Source of the DNA: Pseudarthrobacter sp. NS4
GTDB lineage: Bacteria > Actinomycetota > Actinomycetes > Actinomycetales > Micrococcaceae
Length of the DNA: 64,000 bases
Reading direction: 5' to 3'
Assembly (NCBI RefSeq): GCF_024758005.1
Contig: NZ_CP103288.1
Span: 3,534,001 to 3,598,000 of the forward strand
Of the stretch, positions 1 through 8,377 are shown piece after piece (position 1 is the first letter of the stretch; each line of letters begins with the position of its first letter). The position numbers and the translations under genes were made by a program. A model generated the notes under the pieces. That model worked only from the letters and a program-made list of their open reading frames with translations, made no database searches and was not told the DNA's origin.

Positions 1-845
1 ACCCGGACGATGTTGGGCTGGATGATGTCCACTGCCTCCGCATCAATAAAATCGCGGAAACGGTAGATGGTGTGCAGGTTTTCGCCGAGGGCGATGGGCA
101 CCGGCGAATGTTTCCGGAGCCTGCGGTAGGCCCACAGGTCGTCGGCGCGGATGGGCTCCTCCAGCCATTCCAGTCCGAATTCCGAGAGGACATCCAGGGC
201 GCGGAAGGTGGTGGGCAGGTCCCAGCGCTGGTTCGCATCGATCATCAGCTTCCGGTGCGGGCCCAGGACGGAGCGGACGGCTTCCACCCGTTCGGCGTCT
301 TCACGCAGATCCGGCTTGCCCACCTTGATCTTCACCGCCTGGTGCCCGGCAGCAACCCACCGCCGGGTCTGGGCAACAAGTTCTTCCAGCGTGTAGTGCA
401 GGTTTACACCGGATCCGTAAACCTCTGCCGATTCGTGCCGCTGGCCCAGGAGGCCGGTGACGGACGTGCCGGCACGGCGTGCCTGCAGGTCCCACAGGGC
501 AAGGTCGACGCCGGCCATGGCGATGGTGGTGAGCCCTCCCCCGCCGGCTTCGTGCAGCCGCTTCCACAACGCGTCCCACACCGTTTCGGGTATCGCCGGC
601 AGGCCGGTGATAAACGGGGCGATGTCGTAGTCCAGCAGCGCCTTGACTGCGTGCGGGCCGATGGTCGGGGTCCAGGAAAATCCGTATCCCGCGCCGCCGT
701 CGTCGGTGTGGATCCCGGTGACGATCACATGGTTTTCCGGTGCCTCAACACCCCAGCTGCGGCGCAGCGGAACGGTGATGAGCCGGGAGGAAAGATGCGT
801 GATCCGGGGAACGGTGCGGACGGCCTCGGCCGCCGGGGCACTCAT
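1..845 (-). CDS. enolase-superfamily sugar-acid dehydratase (mandelate racemase/muconate lactonizing type), 3' end beyond window
   Basis: The first 281 codons are visible and the C-terminus lies beyond base 1. The translation carries the family's KIKVGK motif (the KxK catalytic lysine pair) followed by the metal-binding stretch MIDANQRWD, then WLEEPI and ALGENLHT. These are the order and spacing of an (alpha/beta)8 mandelate-racemase-group dehydratase that abstracts a proton alpha to a carboxylate. Its ATG shares one base with the TGA of the upstream kdgD-like gene (TGATG), so the two are probably translationally coupled. With a KdgD homologue and a uronate-dehydrogenase-like gene upstream, a glucarate, galactarate or other aldonate/aldarate dehydratase is likely. 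The exact substrate cannot be read from sequence. Confidence 0.85.
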   Translation of the reverse strand, partial: MSAPAAEAVRTVPRITHLSSRLITVPLRRSWGVEAPENHVIVTGIHTDDGGAGYGFSWTPTIGPHAVKALLDYDIAPFITGLPAIPETVWDALWKRLHEAGGGGLTTIAMAGVDLALWDLQARRAGTSVTGLLGQRHESAEVYGSGVNLHYTLEELVAQTRRWVAAGHQAVKIKVGKPDLREDAERVEAVRSVLGPHRKLMIDANQRWDLPTTFRALDVLSEFGLEWLEEPIRADDLWAYRRLRKHSPVPIALGENLHTIYRFRDFIDAEAVDIIQPNIVR

Positions 846-1750
846 CAGCGGCCGGCCAGCTCGTAGCCCTTGGCGAGGATGGCCTTGAGCTCCAGCTGCT
901 GGTCCTCCGTGGGGTCCACCAGGGGCGGACGGACCGGGCCAACGGGAAGTCCGCCCAGCCGAAGCCCTGCCTTGATCAGGGAGACACCGAAGCCGGGGGT
1001 CTGGTCGCGAAGGCGGACCAGGGGTGCGTAGAAGCCCTCAAGCAGGGCGTTGCGGCGCTCCTCGTCCCCCGAGATGTACGCGTCGTAGTAGGCCTTGGCA
1101 ATTTCCGGCGCCATGGCGAACGCGGCCGAGGAGTAGAGCGGAATGCCCAGGCCACGGTAGGCGCCCTGGGTCAGTTCTGCGGTGAGCAGTCCGTTGAAGA
1201 AGGCGAAGTCCTCGCGGCCGGTGGCCTTGACGGCGGACACAATCTCCTGCGCCAGTCCAACGTCCCCCAGGCCATCCTTGAAGCCGACCACCTTGGGGTT
1301 GGCTGCCAGCCGGGCCATGGAGGCGGCCGTGAACTTTGCGTTGCCGCGGTGGTACACGATGACCGGCAGGCTGCTGGCAGCGGCGACGGCTTCGATGTAG
1401 GCCACCAGGCCGTCAGCAGGGCCGGTCACCAGGTAGGGCGGCAGCACCAGGAGGGCATCGGCTCCGGCTTCCTCGGCCACCCGGGCCGTGGCCAGGGCGT
1501 GCCCCAGCGGTCCGCCGGCTCCGGCGACCACGGGGACCTTTCCGGCCACAACCTCGACGGCGGCCGTCACCACGGTTCGGACCTCCTCAAGGCTCAGCGC
1601 GTGGAATTCGCCGGTGCCGCAGGCCGGGAACACTCCGCCGGGTTCGAACGGCAGCCGTGAGCTGATGTGCTCCTTGAGGAGCTCTGTGTCCACCGTGCCC
1701 TCGGGCGTGAACGGGGTGACGGGGAAGAACAGTACGCCGTCGAATTTCAT
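845..1750 (-). CDS. kdgD: 5-dehydro-4-deoxyglucarate dehydratase (DapA family)
   Basis: A 301-residue class I aldolase-fold protein. It has FPACGTGEFHALS near residues 41-53, a Tyr at about 133 (VYHRG) and the Schiff-base lysine in GFKDG at about 158, all typical of KdgD. KdgD dehydrates and decarboxylates 5-keto-4-deoxyglucarate to 2-oxoglutarate semialdehyde. The ATG was chosen because AAGGAGA lies just upstream and the ATG overlaps the previous gene's TGA as ATGA; the open frame extends further upstream but only through the preceding gene. It sits third in a four-gene minus-strand operon. The DapA superfamily is broad, but the N-terminal FDGVLFFPVTPF signature favours KdgD over dihydrodipicolinate synthase. 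Confidence 0.87.
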   Translation of the reverse strand: MKFDGVLFFPVTPFTPEGTVDTELLKEHISSRLPFEPGGVFPACGTGEFHALSLEEVRTVVTAAVEVVAGKVPVVAGAGGPLGHALATARVAEEAGADALLVLPPYLVTGPADGLVAYIEAVAAASSLPVIVYHRGNAKFTAASMARLAANPKVVGFKDGLGDVGLAQEIVSAVKATGREDFAFFNGLLTAELTQGAYRGLGIPLYSSAAFAMAPEIAKAYYDAYISGDEERRNALLEGFYAPLVRLRDQTPGFGVSLIKAGLRLGGLPVGPVRPPLVDPTEDQQLELKAILAKGYELAGR

Positions 1751-2712
1751 GGTGTCTCCTTGGTTCCGCTGCCGGCGCTGACCAGCGCGGAGGTCTCGTC
1801 GTTGAGGGTGGATTGGGACTTGAGTTCCGTGCGCCAGCTGCGCTTGGGCTGCCAGCCAAGGAGTTCCTGGGCCTTGGCGATGGAGAAGGCGGGGCTGGTG
1901 CCCGTCAGAACCGTGCTCAGGGCTTCGCTTCCGGGCAGGAACCGGGGCATGAGCTCCGCCAGGGGTGCCGTGGCCAGCGCGTCTGCAGCGCCTACGAAGA
2001 AGGTTTCCCCGTTGGGAATGGACTCCATTTTCTGCAGGAGCAGGTCCAGGAAATCCGCAACGTCCCGGGCATCCACGTAGTTGAACAGTGCCGGGGCGGA
2101 CAGGGATGGGTCGGCGAGCCGCTCGGACAGGGTGTGGCCCTGCTGCGTGGGCGCGCCTTCCCACTCCTCGGGGGAGATGACATAGCAGGGACGGAACGCC
2201 GCGTAGCGGATCTTTTCCCCCTGCGCTGCCGCGAACATCTGCATGGTCTCTTCCGCGATGAGCTTGGACAACGCGTAGGCGTTCCAGGGGCGCGGAGTAG
2301 TCCGTTCATCCAGGGGAAAGGCGGCCGGAAGCCATCCGGCAGGAGAACCGTAGCCAAGAACCGTAGGGCTGCTGGCCGTGACGATCTTCGGCACTCCCAG
2401 TTCCGTGGCGGCGCTGATGACGGCGAAGGCGAGCCGGGTGTTGGTGGCGAAAATGACGTCCTCGGGCGCGCTGAACGGGACGGCGATCGCTGCAAGGTGG
2501 ATGACGGCGTCGGGCCTGGTCTCCCGGAGCAGGCGCAGGGCCTCACCGGGTGCCAGGAGGTCTGCGGTTTCCTGAACTGCGCCCGCCGGCAGCTGCTCCG
2601 CCGGCACGGCGTCCCTGTCCACCGAGATGACGTGGTGGCCGGCTTCGGCGAGACCCGCCACGACACTGCGTCCCAGCCGGCCGGAGCCGCCGGTAACAAA
2701 AATCCTGCTCAT
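1747..2712 (-). CDS. NAD-dependent epimerase/dehydratase, uronate dehydrogenase-like
   Basis: A 321-residue extended short-chain dehydrogenase. The N-terminal Rossmann motif is GGSGRLGR (residues about 8-15), and the catalytic YxxxK appears as YALSK about halfway along. The ATG follows AGAAGGAAAAACC. It starts 25 bases after the Gfo/Idh gene and overlaps kdgD by 4 bases. By context (KdgD plus an enolase-superfamily dehydratase) it may oxidise a hexuronate to the aldarolactone, like uronate dehydrogenase. It is longer than typical Udh (about 265 residues), so a different sugar-nucleotide or sugar substrate is possible. Confidence 0.75.
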   Translation of the reverse strand: MSRIFVTGGSGRLGRSVVAGLAEAGHHVISVDRDAVPAEQLPAGAVQETADLLAPGEALRLLRETRPDAVIHLAAIAVPFSAPEDVIFATNTRLAFAVISAATELGVPKIVTASSPTVLGYGSPAGWLPAAFPLDERTTPRPWNAYALSKLIAEETMQMFAAAQGEKIRYAAFRPCYVISPEEWEGAPTQQGHTLSERLADPSLSAPALFNYVDARDVADFLDLLLQKMESIPNGETFFVGAADALATAPLAELMPRFLPGSEALSTVLTGTSPAFSIAKAQELLGWQPKRSWRTELKSQSTLNDETSALVSAGSGTKETP

Positions 2713-2737
2713 GGTTTTTCCTTCTGGTCCGGGCCGG

Positions 2738-4192
2738 TCAGTTGCCGCGGCGGAGGTCGACGCCGAGGTCCAGGTCCTCGATGCGAACGGGCAGGGACGA
2801 TTCAAGCGAGCGGTTGCCGGCGATGCCCACGGATACGGAACGCAGTCCGTCCAGGTAGCCGGAGGGCCGGCCCAGCGGATCCTCGCCCGGCCCGTTGAAG
2901 AGGTCGGAGAGCAGCAGCTCGTCGCCGCCGCCGTGACCGCCCTCGCCGTTGACGATCGGCACTTCGTAGGCAGCCTCCCAGTGGCGCTGGACCACGAGCC
3001 GTTCACCGTTGCGGCGAATGGCGTCGTCTTCCTCTATGGGGGTTGCGCTGGGGTCAACCACGGTCTTCTTATCCGTGCTGCTGGTGACGGCGGCGCGTTC
3101 CACGACCTCCAGCTCGGCACGGCCCTCAGTGCCGTTGACGGCCACGCGGTAGCCCTCCCACGGGCTGTGGGCGTTCAGCGAGTAGCTCAGGCGCGGGCCA
3201 CCCTGGTACTCCACTACCAGCGCGAGGTTGTCCTCGATGGTGATTCCGCCGGTGAAGACGTCCTGGTCGCGGCGGTAGCCGTCGTAGTGCTCGTTGTCCA
3301 GGAACAGTGCCTTGAGCCGCTCATCCTCGCGGAGGTCCAGCGTGAACGGGTCTTTTTCGGCAGTGGCCGGGGCGTCAGCCGCGGGCGTGCCGCGTTCGGG
3401 ACGGGGACCCAGGCCGCGCTCCGCCGCGTTCTTGTCACCATAGAATTTCAGGCCGCCGGAGGCGAAGACCCGCTCGGGGACGTCGTCGATCCACCAGTTG
3501 ACCAGGTCGAAGTGGTGCGAGGCCTTGTGGATCAGGAGGCCGCCGGAGTTCTTCTTCTCGCGGTGCCAGCGGCGGAAGTAATCTGCACCGTGGACAGTGT
3601 CCAGGACCCAGCTGAAGTCGATGGAGGTGACCTTGCCGATAACGCCGCTCTGGATGATTTCCTTGAGGGCACTGTTGCGCGGCGAGTAGCGGTAGTTGAA
3701 CGTGACCACCACGTTGCGTCCGGTTTCGTGCACGGCCTTGGTGATGCGGCGGCAGCCCTCGGCATTGATCGTGAGCGGCTTTTCCACCACGACGTCGGCC
3801 CCGGCACGGAGTGCTTCCACGATGTAGTCGGCGTGGGTGTAGTCCGGGGTGGTCACCACCACGCGGTCAATATTGTTGGCCTGGATGAAGGAGGTGAGGT
3901 CGGCGGGGTCAAACGAGGCAACCGGCCCCGGCGCACCCAGTTCCTGGATGAGCTTCTGGTAAAACTCCACGCGGCCCGGATTGACGTCTGAGAAAGCCAC
4001 CAGCTCTGCGGTATCGGCGTGCCTGCCGAAGATCGCCCGGATGTACATCTCTGAACGCCCGCCGGTGCCGATCAGGGCGATGCGGGTCTTGCCTCCGCCC
4101 TTCGCGGCGGGGGCTGCAGCAGTTGCGGTGCCGGCGGCAGCACCGGTCTGGGATACCGCTGCTGCTGAACTCGGCTCGGCTGTGTTGACCAT
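2738..4192 (-). CDS. Gfo/Idh/MocA family oxidoreductase
   Basis: A 484-residue NAD(P)-dependent sugar oxidoreductase and the first gene of the sugar-acid operon. After a roughly 35-residue Ala-rich extension comes the Rossmann motif ALIGTGGRSEMY, followed by the hallmark VVEKPLTIN (the EKP lysine of the family) and a C-terminal beta-sheet domain. The ATG has AAAGGGA upstream. The substrate is not predictable. The family oxidises or reduces sugars, inositols or glycosides, which fits the neighbouring sugar-acid genes. Expression is probably controlled by the divergent LacI regulator through operators in the 362-base intergenic region. Confidence 0.8.
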   Translation of the reverse strand: MVNTAEPSSAAAVSQTGAAAGTATAAAPAAKGGGKTRIALIGTGGRSEMYIRAIFGRHADTAELVAFSDVNPGRVEFYQKLIQELGAPGPVASFDPADLTSFIQANNIDRVVVTTPDYTHADYIVEALRAGADVVVEKPLTINAEGCRRITKAVHETGRNVVVTFNYRYSPRNSALKEIIQSGVIGKVTSIDFSWVLDTVHGADYFRRWHREKKNSGGLLIHKASHHFDLVNWWIDDVPERVFASGGLKFYGDKNAAERGLGPRPERGTPAADAPATAEKDPFTLDLREDERLKALFLDNEHYDGYRRDQDVFTGGITIEDNLALVVEYQGGPRLSYSLNAHSPWEGYRVAVNGTEGRAELEVVERAAVTSSTDKKTVVDPSATPIEEDDAIRRNGERLVVQRHWEAAYEVPIVNGEGGHGGGDELLLSDLFNGPGEDPLGRPSGYLDGLRSVSVGIAGNRSLESSLPVRIEDLDLGVDLRRGN

Positions 4193-4273
4193 TGGGTCCC
4201 TTTCGAAAGCTCAAATACCCGGCCGTTCTGGTGGCCGTTCAGGTGTGGTGCCGGCGCACTGCTGCACCGCCGT

Positions 4274-4289
4274 GAGAAAGCGTTTTCTC
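4274..4289. promoter_or_regulatory. LacI-type operator 1 (GAGAAAGCGTTTTCTC)
   Basis: A 16-base dyad with 6-base perfect arms (GAGAAA/TTTCTC) around a CG centre, the form bound by LacI/GalR proteins. It lies 82 bases upstream of the Gfo/Idh start, between that operon and the divergent LacI gene. Confidence 0.7.
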
Positions 4290-4350
4290 GGTTCGCTATA
4301 AGATTTGTATCAACCAGAGCAGCGATCCGTCAACCATTCTGGGCGTTGAA

Positions 4351-4365
4351 AGAAACCGTTTTCTC
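4351..4365. promoter_or_regulatory. LacI-type operator 2 (AGAAACCGTTTTCTC)
   Basis: A second copy of the GAAANCGTTTTC core seen at 4274-4289, in the same orientation, about 76 bases away (roughly seven helical turns). This spacing would suit looping or cooperative binding by a tetrameric LacI protein (inference). Confidence 0.65.
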
Positions 4366-4406
4366 AGTAGTCAGGCGTCCCCGCCGGGTTCACCGCGGAA
4401 AATAGC

Positions 4407-4426
4407 TGGGAAAACATGGGAAAACA
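4407..4426. repeat. tandem 10-bp direct repeat TGGGAAAACA x2
   Basis: Two exact adjacent copies at 4407-4416 and 4417-4426 in the LacI-operon intergenic region, just before operator 3. Each copy contains GGGAAAAC, similar to one half of the nearby operators, so they may be extra half-sites. Confidence 0.6.
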
Positions 4427-4429
4427 GTA

Positions 4430-4442
4430 GAAATCGTTTTCC
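4430..4442. promoter_or_regulatory. LacI-type operator 3 (GAAATCGTTTTCC)
   Basis: A third, slightly degenerate copy of the GAAANCGTTTTC core. It lies 113 bases upstream of the LacI start, next to a TATGCT hexamer (4453-4458) that could be the LacI gene's -10, which would permit autoregulation. The rest of 4193-4554 holds no gene I can support. Confidence 0.55.
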
Positions 4443-4554
4443 CGTCCCGTTGTATGCTTTGACTCAAACACCGCCACTTCGTGGGCCGGGTGCTGCCGTA
4501 CGGCAGCAAAAGCACACCGCCCGCTGCTTTGTGGGCGCCAAGGAAGGGACCAGC

Positions 4555-5589
4555 ATGGTCAGGAAGTCGGCAACCGGCCGGATCGGCATCGCTGATGTTG
4601 CCGTTAAGGCAGGAGTTTCGCACGCCACGGTTTCCCGTGTCATGAATGGGAACTTCACGGTGGATCCTGACATTGCAGCCCGCGTCCGGGCCGCCGCGGC
4701 TGAGCTGAAGTACCAGCCCAACCCCGTAGGACGCAGCCTGGCCCTGGGCAAGACGGACACCATCGGCATCGTGGTGCCGGACCTGGCCAACCCAACCTTC
4801 CAGGCGATTCTCCGAGGCCTCAGCCGCGCCGCCGCGCAGGACGGCTACCGCGTCCTCATCGCTGACTCCTTCGAGGTCTCCAGCGAGGAGGCCATCCTCG
4901 CCGGCGAGGCCCGCCGTCGTTGTGACGGGCTGGTACTGTGCGCACCGCGCATGACGGACGCCGAACTCGAAGAGATCGCCCCCTCGCTGCATCCCCTGGT
5001 ACTGATCAACCGGACCACTGCGGCCGCGGGCGTACCCAGCCTGGTGGTCGACTACGGCCAGGGCGTGCAGGACATCGCGGAGCACCTCGTGGAACTCGGA
5101 CACACCCGCCTGGCCTTCCTCGCCGGCCCGCCCCGCAGCGCCTCGAACGGGCTCCGGCTTCAAGGGCTGGAGGCCTTCAAGGCGGCCCACCCCCAGGTGG
5201 ACGTGACAATGCTGGAGGGCGGCTCCGATTTCGACACCGGACACGAGGCGGTCGACGCGGTACTGGAGAGCGGCGCCACTGGGATCCTGGCCTTTAACGA
5301 CCTGGTGGCAATGGGCTTGATGAGCGGACTGCACGAACGCGGGCTGGACGTTCCCGGCGACATCTCCGTCACCGGCTTCGACGACATTCCCTTCGCCAAG
5401 TACACGATGCCGGCCCTCACCACCGCGGCGGTCCCCATCACGGAACTGGGCGAGCAGGCATGGCAGCAGCTGCGTGCACTCATCCGCAAGGAGGAGAATG
5501 AAGCCCCGGGCAGCCGGTACCAGCCCAGGCTTGAGGTGCGTGTCAGCTCCGGCCCGGCGAAGGCGCCCCGGTCAACCGTCCATGGTTGA
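4555..5589 (+). CDS. LacI/GalR family transcriptional regulator
   Basis: A 344-residue repressor. The N-terminal LacI helix-turn-helix reads IADVAVKAGVSHATVSRVMNG, followed by the hinge helix region NPVGRSLALGKT and a periplasmic-binding-protein-like sensor (TIGIVVPDLANPTFQ onward) ending with the usual GFDDIPFAKYTMPALTT. The ATG at 4555 has AAGGAAGGGA upstream; an in-frame ATG 35 codons earlier would add an unrelated extension and sits in the operator region. It is divergent from the four-gene sugar-acid operon, and three LacI-type operators lie between them, so it very likely controls that operon. The inducer is unknown. Confidence 0.9.
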   Translation: MVRKSATGRIGIADVAVKAGVSHATVSRVMNGNFTVDPDIAARVRAAAAELKYQPNPVGRSLALGKTDTIGIVVPDLANPTFQAILRGLSRAAAQDGYRVLIADSFEVSSEEAILAGEARRRCDGLVLCAPRMTDAELEEIAPSLHPLVLINRTTAAAGVPSLVVDYGQGVQDIAEHLVELGHTRLAFLAGPPRSASNGLRLQGLEAFKAAHPQVDVTMLEGGSDFDTGHEAVDAVLESGATGILAFNDLVAMGLMSGLHERGLDVPGDISVTGFDDIPFAKYTMPALTTAAVPITELGEQAWQQLRALIRKEENEAPGSRYQPRLEVRVSSGPAKAPRSTVHG

Positions 5590-6291
5590 CGGGTCCCGAG
5601 TCCTGGCGGAACCCAGCCCGGCCTCTTTGTAGTACCCCTCGATGTGGGCAGCCACCAGCTTGGCCGCGTGCCCGCCGTCGTCGTTCCTGATGGCGGCCAG
5701 GATGTCATGGTGCTCGGCGCGCAGGCGCGCCGCCGTGGCGTCCCAGTCCGGAAGGCTGGACGTCAGCTCGGCCGCGTAGCCCTGGATGGACTCCCGGAGC
5801 GATCCCATCATGGCGCTGACCACGGCGTTGCCCGCGGCGTCGGCCAGGGCCAGGTGGAACCGGACGTCCATTGCCAGGAAGTCACCGACCGAGAGGTCTT
5901 CCGCATCCATGCCTTCCAGCAGCGCCGCGGCATCGTCCAGTTCCGGCGCATCCGGGCTTGCCCTCGCCACGGCCCAGGACTCCAGGAGCACGCGCGTCTC
6001 CACAATGTCCGCCACCGGCAGGTGCTGGGTGGCGACGTGCAGCCGAAGGGCAGAGCCAAGCGCCGCCGTCGGATCCGAAATGACAACGGTTCCGGCGTCC
6101 GGGCCGGACCCCACGCCTGCCCGCACCACACCCATGGCTTCGAGAATCCGGATGGCCTCCCGAACGGAGGTCCGCGACACTTTCAACTGCTCGGCCAGGG
6201 TGCGCTCGGCCGGAAGGCGGCCGCCCACTGTCAGCCTGCCGGCGGAGAGCTCGTTCTCGATCCACGACAGGACAAGCTGGTGAGTTCGCAT
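5572..6291 (-). CDS. lldR: FadR-subfamily GntR regulator (LldR-like)
   Basis: A 239-residue GntR-type protein: winged HTH at residues about 5-70 (RLPAERTLAEQLKVSRTSVREAIRILEAMGVV) and an all-helical FCD ligand domain. I chose the ATG at 6291 rather than one 11 codons upstream because the upstream ATG lies inside a perfect operator dyad. A -10-like TACTAT (6303-6298) ends 6 bases before 6291, which fits a leaderless mRNA. Its 3' end overlaps the convergent LacI gene by 18 bases. It is divergent from an L-lactate dehydrogenase gene, hence the LldR assignment by context. FadR-type proteins recognise TNGTNNNACNA, and two such dyads are present. Confidence 0.8.
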   Translation of the reverse strand: MRTHQLVLSWIENELSAGRLTVGGRLPAERTLAEQLKVSRTSVREAIRILEAMGVVRAGVGSGPDAGTVVISDPTAALGSALRLHVATQHLPVADIVETRVLLESWAVARASPDAPELDDAAALLEGMDAEDLSVGDFLAMDVRFHLALADAAGNAVVSAMMGSLRESIQGYAAELTSSLPDWDATAARLRAEHHDILAAIRNDDGGHAAKLVAAHIEGYYKEAGLGSARTRDPSTMDG

Positions 6292-6307
6292 GGATAAATA
6301 GTAGTTG

Positions 6308-6324
6308 ATGTGGTTGGACCACAT
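6308..6324. promoter_or_regulatory. FadR/LldR-type operator A (ATGTGGTTGGACCACAT)
   Basis: A perfect 17-base dyad, ATGTGGT-TGG-ACCACAT, matching the TGGTnnnACCA pattern of FadR-subfamily GntR regulators. It lies 16 bases upstream of the chosen lldR start. Confidence 0.8.
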
Positions 6325-6333
6325 GGCCTAGAG

Positions 6334-6348
6334 TGTGGTTAGACCACA
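6334..6348. promoter_or_regulatory. FadR/LldR-type operator B (TGTGGTTAGACCACA)
   Basis: A perfect 15-base dyad, TGTGGT-TAG-ACCACA, centred 25 bases from operator A and 41 bases upstream of the lactate dehydrogenase ATG. The two sites probably give coordinated control of both divergent genes. Confidence 0.8.
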
Positions 6349-6388
6349 GAGGCTCCGGATACGGACCCGCCGGCCCAATGGAGGACCC

Positions 6389-7726
6389 ATGACCCACACC
6401 ATCCAGCCCAACAACCCGGAGACGACGCCCGCGCCGGACGCCACCGACATTCCCGCCGCGCCGGCACACACTCCCGCGCCGGCGTCGTCCGTTGTTCCGC
6501 CAGCATTGAAGCGCCGCATCCCCAAGTACTCGGACCTCGCTCCCCTGATGCAGTTCAAGAAGCCCGAGTTCAGCAAGGAGGCCCGGCTCAAGCGGGCCAG
6601 CACCATCTGGGAACTCCGGGACATCGCCAAGCGCCGCACCCCGCAGGCACCGTTCGACTACACGGATGGAGCAGCCGAAGAGGAAATCACCCTCCGCCGC
6701 GCGCGCCAGGCCTTCCTGGACATCGAATTCCGTCCCGGCATCCTCCGGAATGTCTCCGCCATTGACCTCAGCACCGAAATCCTGGGCAGGCCCTCCCGGC
6801 TGCCCGTCGGCATCGCCCCCACCGGCTTCACGCGCATGATGCAGTCCGAGGGCGAATACGCGGGTTCGCAGGCAGCTGAAGCCGCAGGCATTCCCTACAC
6901 GCTCTCCACCATGGGCACGGCCTCCATCGAGGACGTCGCCGCCGCTGCCCCGAACGGCCGCAACTGGTTCCAGCTGTACCTGTGGACGGACCGCGACCGC
7001 TCGCTGGAACTGATCGAGCGCGCCGCCAACGCCGGAAACGACACCCTCATGGTTACGGTCGACACCGCCGTGGCCGGCGCCCGCCTCCGCGACGTACGCA
7101 ACGGCATGACCATCCCGCCGGCATTGACCGTTAAGACCGTGCTGGACGCCTCCTACCGGCCCGCCTGGTGGTTCAACTTCCTCACCCACGAGCCGCTGAC
7201 GTTCGCGTCCCTGTCGCGCTACACGGGCACGGTGGCCGACCTGATCAACTCCATGTTCGACCCCACCCTGACGTTCGAGGATCTCGACTGGCTGCGCGAA
7301 ACCTGGAAGGGCAAGCTGGTGGTCAAGGGCATCCAGACGGCCGAGGACGCCCGCCGCGTGGTTGACCACGGCGCTGACGGCGTAGTCCTGTCCAACCACG
7401 GCGGACGCCAGCTGGACCGGGCCCCAATCCCGTTCCACCTGCTCCCGGAGGTCAAGCAGGCATTCACGGCGGACAACACCGACGCCGCGATCATGCTGGA
7501 TACGGGCATCATGAGCGGCGCGGACATCGTGGCTGCCCTGGCCCTGGGCGCGGACTTCACCCTGATCGGACGCGCCTACCTGTACGGCCTGATGGCCGGT
7601 GGCCGCGCAGGTGTGGACCGCACCCTCCAGATCCTGGAAAAGGACATGGCCCGCACCATGGCACTCCTGGGTGTCAGCAAGATCTCCGAGCTCACCCCGG
7701 ACCACGTCCGCCTGCTCAACAGGTAA
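6389..7726 (+). CDS. lldD: FMN-dependent L-lactate dehydrogenase
   Basis: A 445-residue alpha-hydroxy-acid dehydrogenase of the flavocytochrome b2/LldD family. It has [36 protein letters not shown] and the signature SNHGGRQLD, which contains the catalytic His, then [19 protein letters not shown] for FMN phosphate binding. The ATG follows GGAGGACCC; a GTG 18 codons upstream falls inside operator B and is rejected. There is a proline/alanine-rich N-terminal extension of about 40 residues. It oxidises L-lactate to pyruvate and passes electrons to the respiratory chain. It is divergent from lldR with two shared operators. Confidence 0.9.
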   Translation: MTHTIQPNNPETTPAPDATDIPAAPAHTPAPASSVVPPALKRRIPKYSDLAPLMQFKKPEFSKEARLKRASTIWELRDIAKRRTPQAPFDYTDGAAEEEITLRRARQAFLDIEFRPGILRNVSAIDLSTEILGRPSRLPVGIAPTGFTRMMQSEGEYAGSQAAEAAGIPYTLSTMGTASIEDVAAAAPNGRNWFQLYLWTDRDRSLELIERAANAGNDTLMVTVDTAVAGARLRDVRNGMTIPPALTVKTVLDASYRPAWWFNFLTHEPLTFASLSRYTGTVADLINSMFDPTLTFEDLDWLRETWKGKLVVKGIQTAEDARRVVDHGADGVVLSNHGGRQLDRAPIPFHLLPEVKQAFTADNTDAAIMLDTGIMSGADIVAALALGADFTLIGRAYLYGLMAGGRAGVDRTLQILEKDMARTMALLGVSKISELTPDHVRLLNR

Positions 7727-7742
7727 GGTCCCACCCAACTAA

Positions 7743-7790
7743 GTAGCAGCAGGTGTCGTTTTGAGCACTCGGAACGACACCTGCTGCTAC
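7743..7790. terminator. 18-bp perfect stem, bidirectional terminator candidate
   Basis: The arms 7743-7760 and 7773-7790 are exact reverse complements around a 12-base loop, placed between the convergent lldD and ArsR-family genes. There is no strong T-tract, as is common for actinobacterial hairpin terminators. Confidence 0.75.
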
Positions 7791-7807
7791 CTACTATTGG
7801 TCAAGGG

Positions 7808-8377
7808 CTACTTCTTACGGCCGAACTTGGGCAGGTTGGGGAGGTTAGCCAACAGGTCGGCGGCCCTGGTGGCCGCGCGGCCCACTGTGCGGCCGATCTG
7901 CTGCGGAACGCTGTCGTCACTCAGCGGCTCAGTGGTGCCGCCCGGGATGACGACGGCGGGACTCAGCTCCGCGCCCGCAGGTGTCAGGACGCCCTCGGAG
8001 ACGGCTTCGGCAGCCACCCTTTCGGTTGTCCCGCCGGCCCCGGCAGCGACAGCGCCCCGGGAAGCAACGTCGTCCGTGGATGCCTGGACGGCCGGAGCAG
8101 CAGCGGGAGCCTGGGATCCGACGTCGAAAGTTTCGAGCCAGCTGGCAATCCCTTCCAGCGGCTTGCGGTTCAGCGCGTAGTAGCGCTTCTGGCCCTGCGC
8201 CCGCATGCTCACGAGCTGGGCTTCGCGCAGGACTTTCAGGTGCTTGGAAATGGTGGGCTGGCTTGCTGCCAGTTCTTCAACGAGTTCCCCCACGGCCTTG
8301 TCTCCGGAACGGAGGGAGACCAGGATGTCCCGCCGGGTTGATTCCGCAATGACGGCAAATACGTCGTCTGTCACCAT
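7808..8377 (-). CDS. ArsR-family HTH transcriptional regulator with extended C-terminus
   Basis: A 189-residue protein. The N-terminal 90 residues form a winged HTH: ESTRRDILVSLRSGDKAVGELVEEL, then the recognition helix QPTISKHLKVLREAQLV and the wing QGQKRYYALN. No cysteine metal site is visible, so it is probably not an As/Cd sensor. Residues about 95-160 are low-complexity Ala/Glu/Val, and the end is basic (PKFGRKK). Start: ATG at 8377 or the adjacent GTG at 8374; GGGAGG upstream suits the GTG slightly better. It has no obvious partner gene. The target is unknown. Confidence 0.8.
   Translation of the reverse strand: MVTDDVFAVIAESTRRDILVSLRSGDKAVGELVEELAASQPTISKHLKVLREAQLVSMRAQGQKRYYALNRKPLEGIASWLETFDVGSQAPAAAPAVQASTDDVASRGAVAAGAGGTTERVAAEAVSEGVLTPAGAELSPAVVIPGGTTEPLSDDSVPQQIGRTVGRAATRAADLLANLPNLPKFGRKK

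Noticed and set aside
6324..6324. Alternative lldR start 11 codons upstream
   Set aside because: That ATG lies within the perfect operator dyad and upstream of the likely -10, so it is probably not transcribed.
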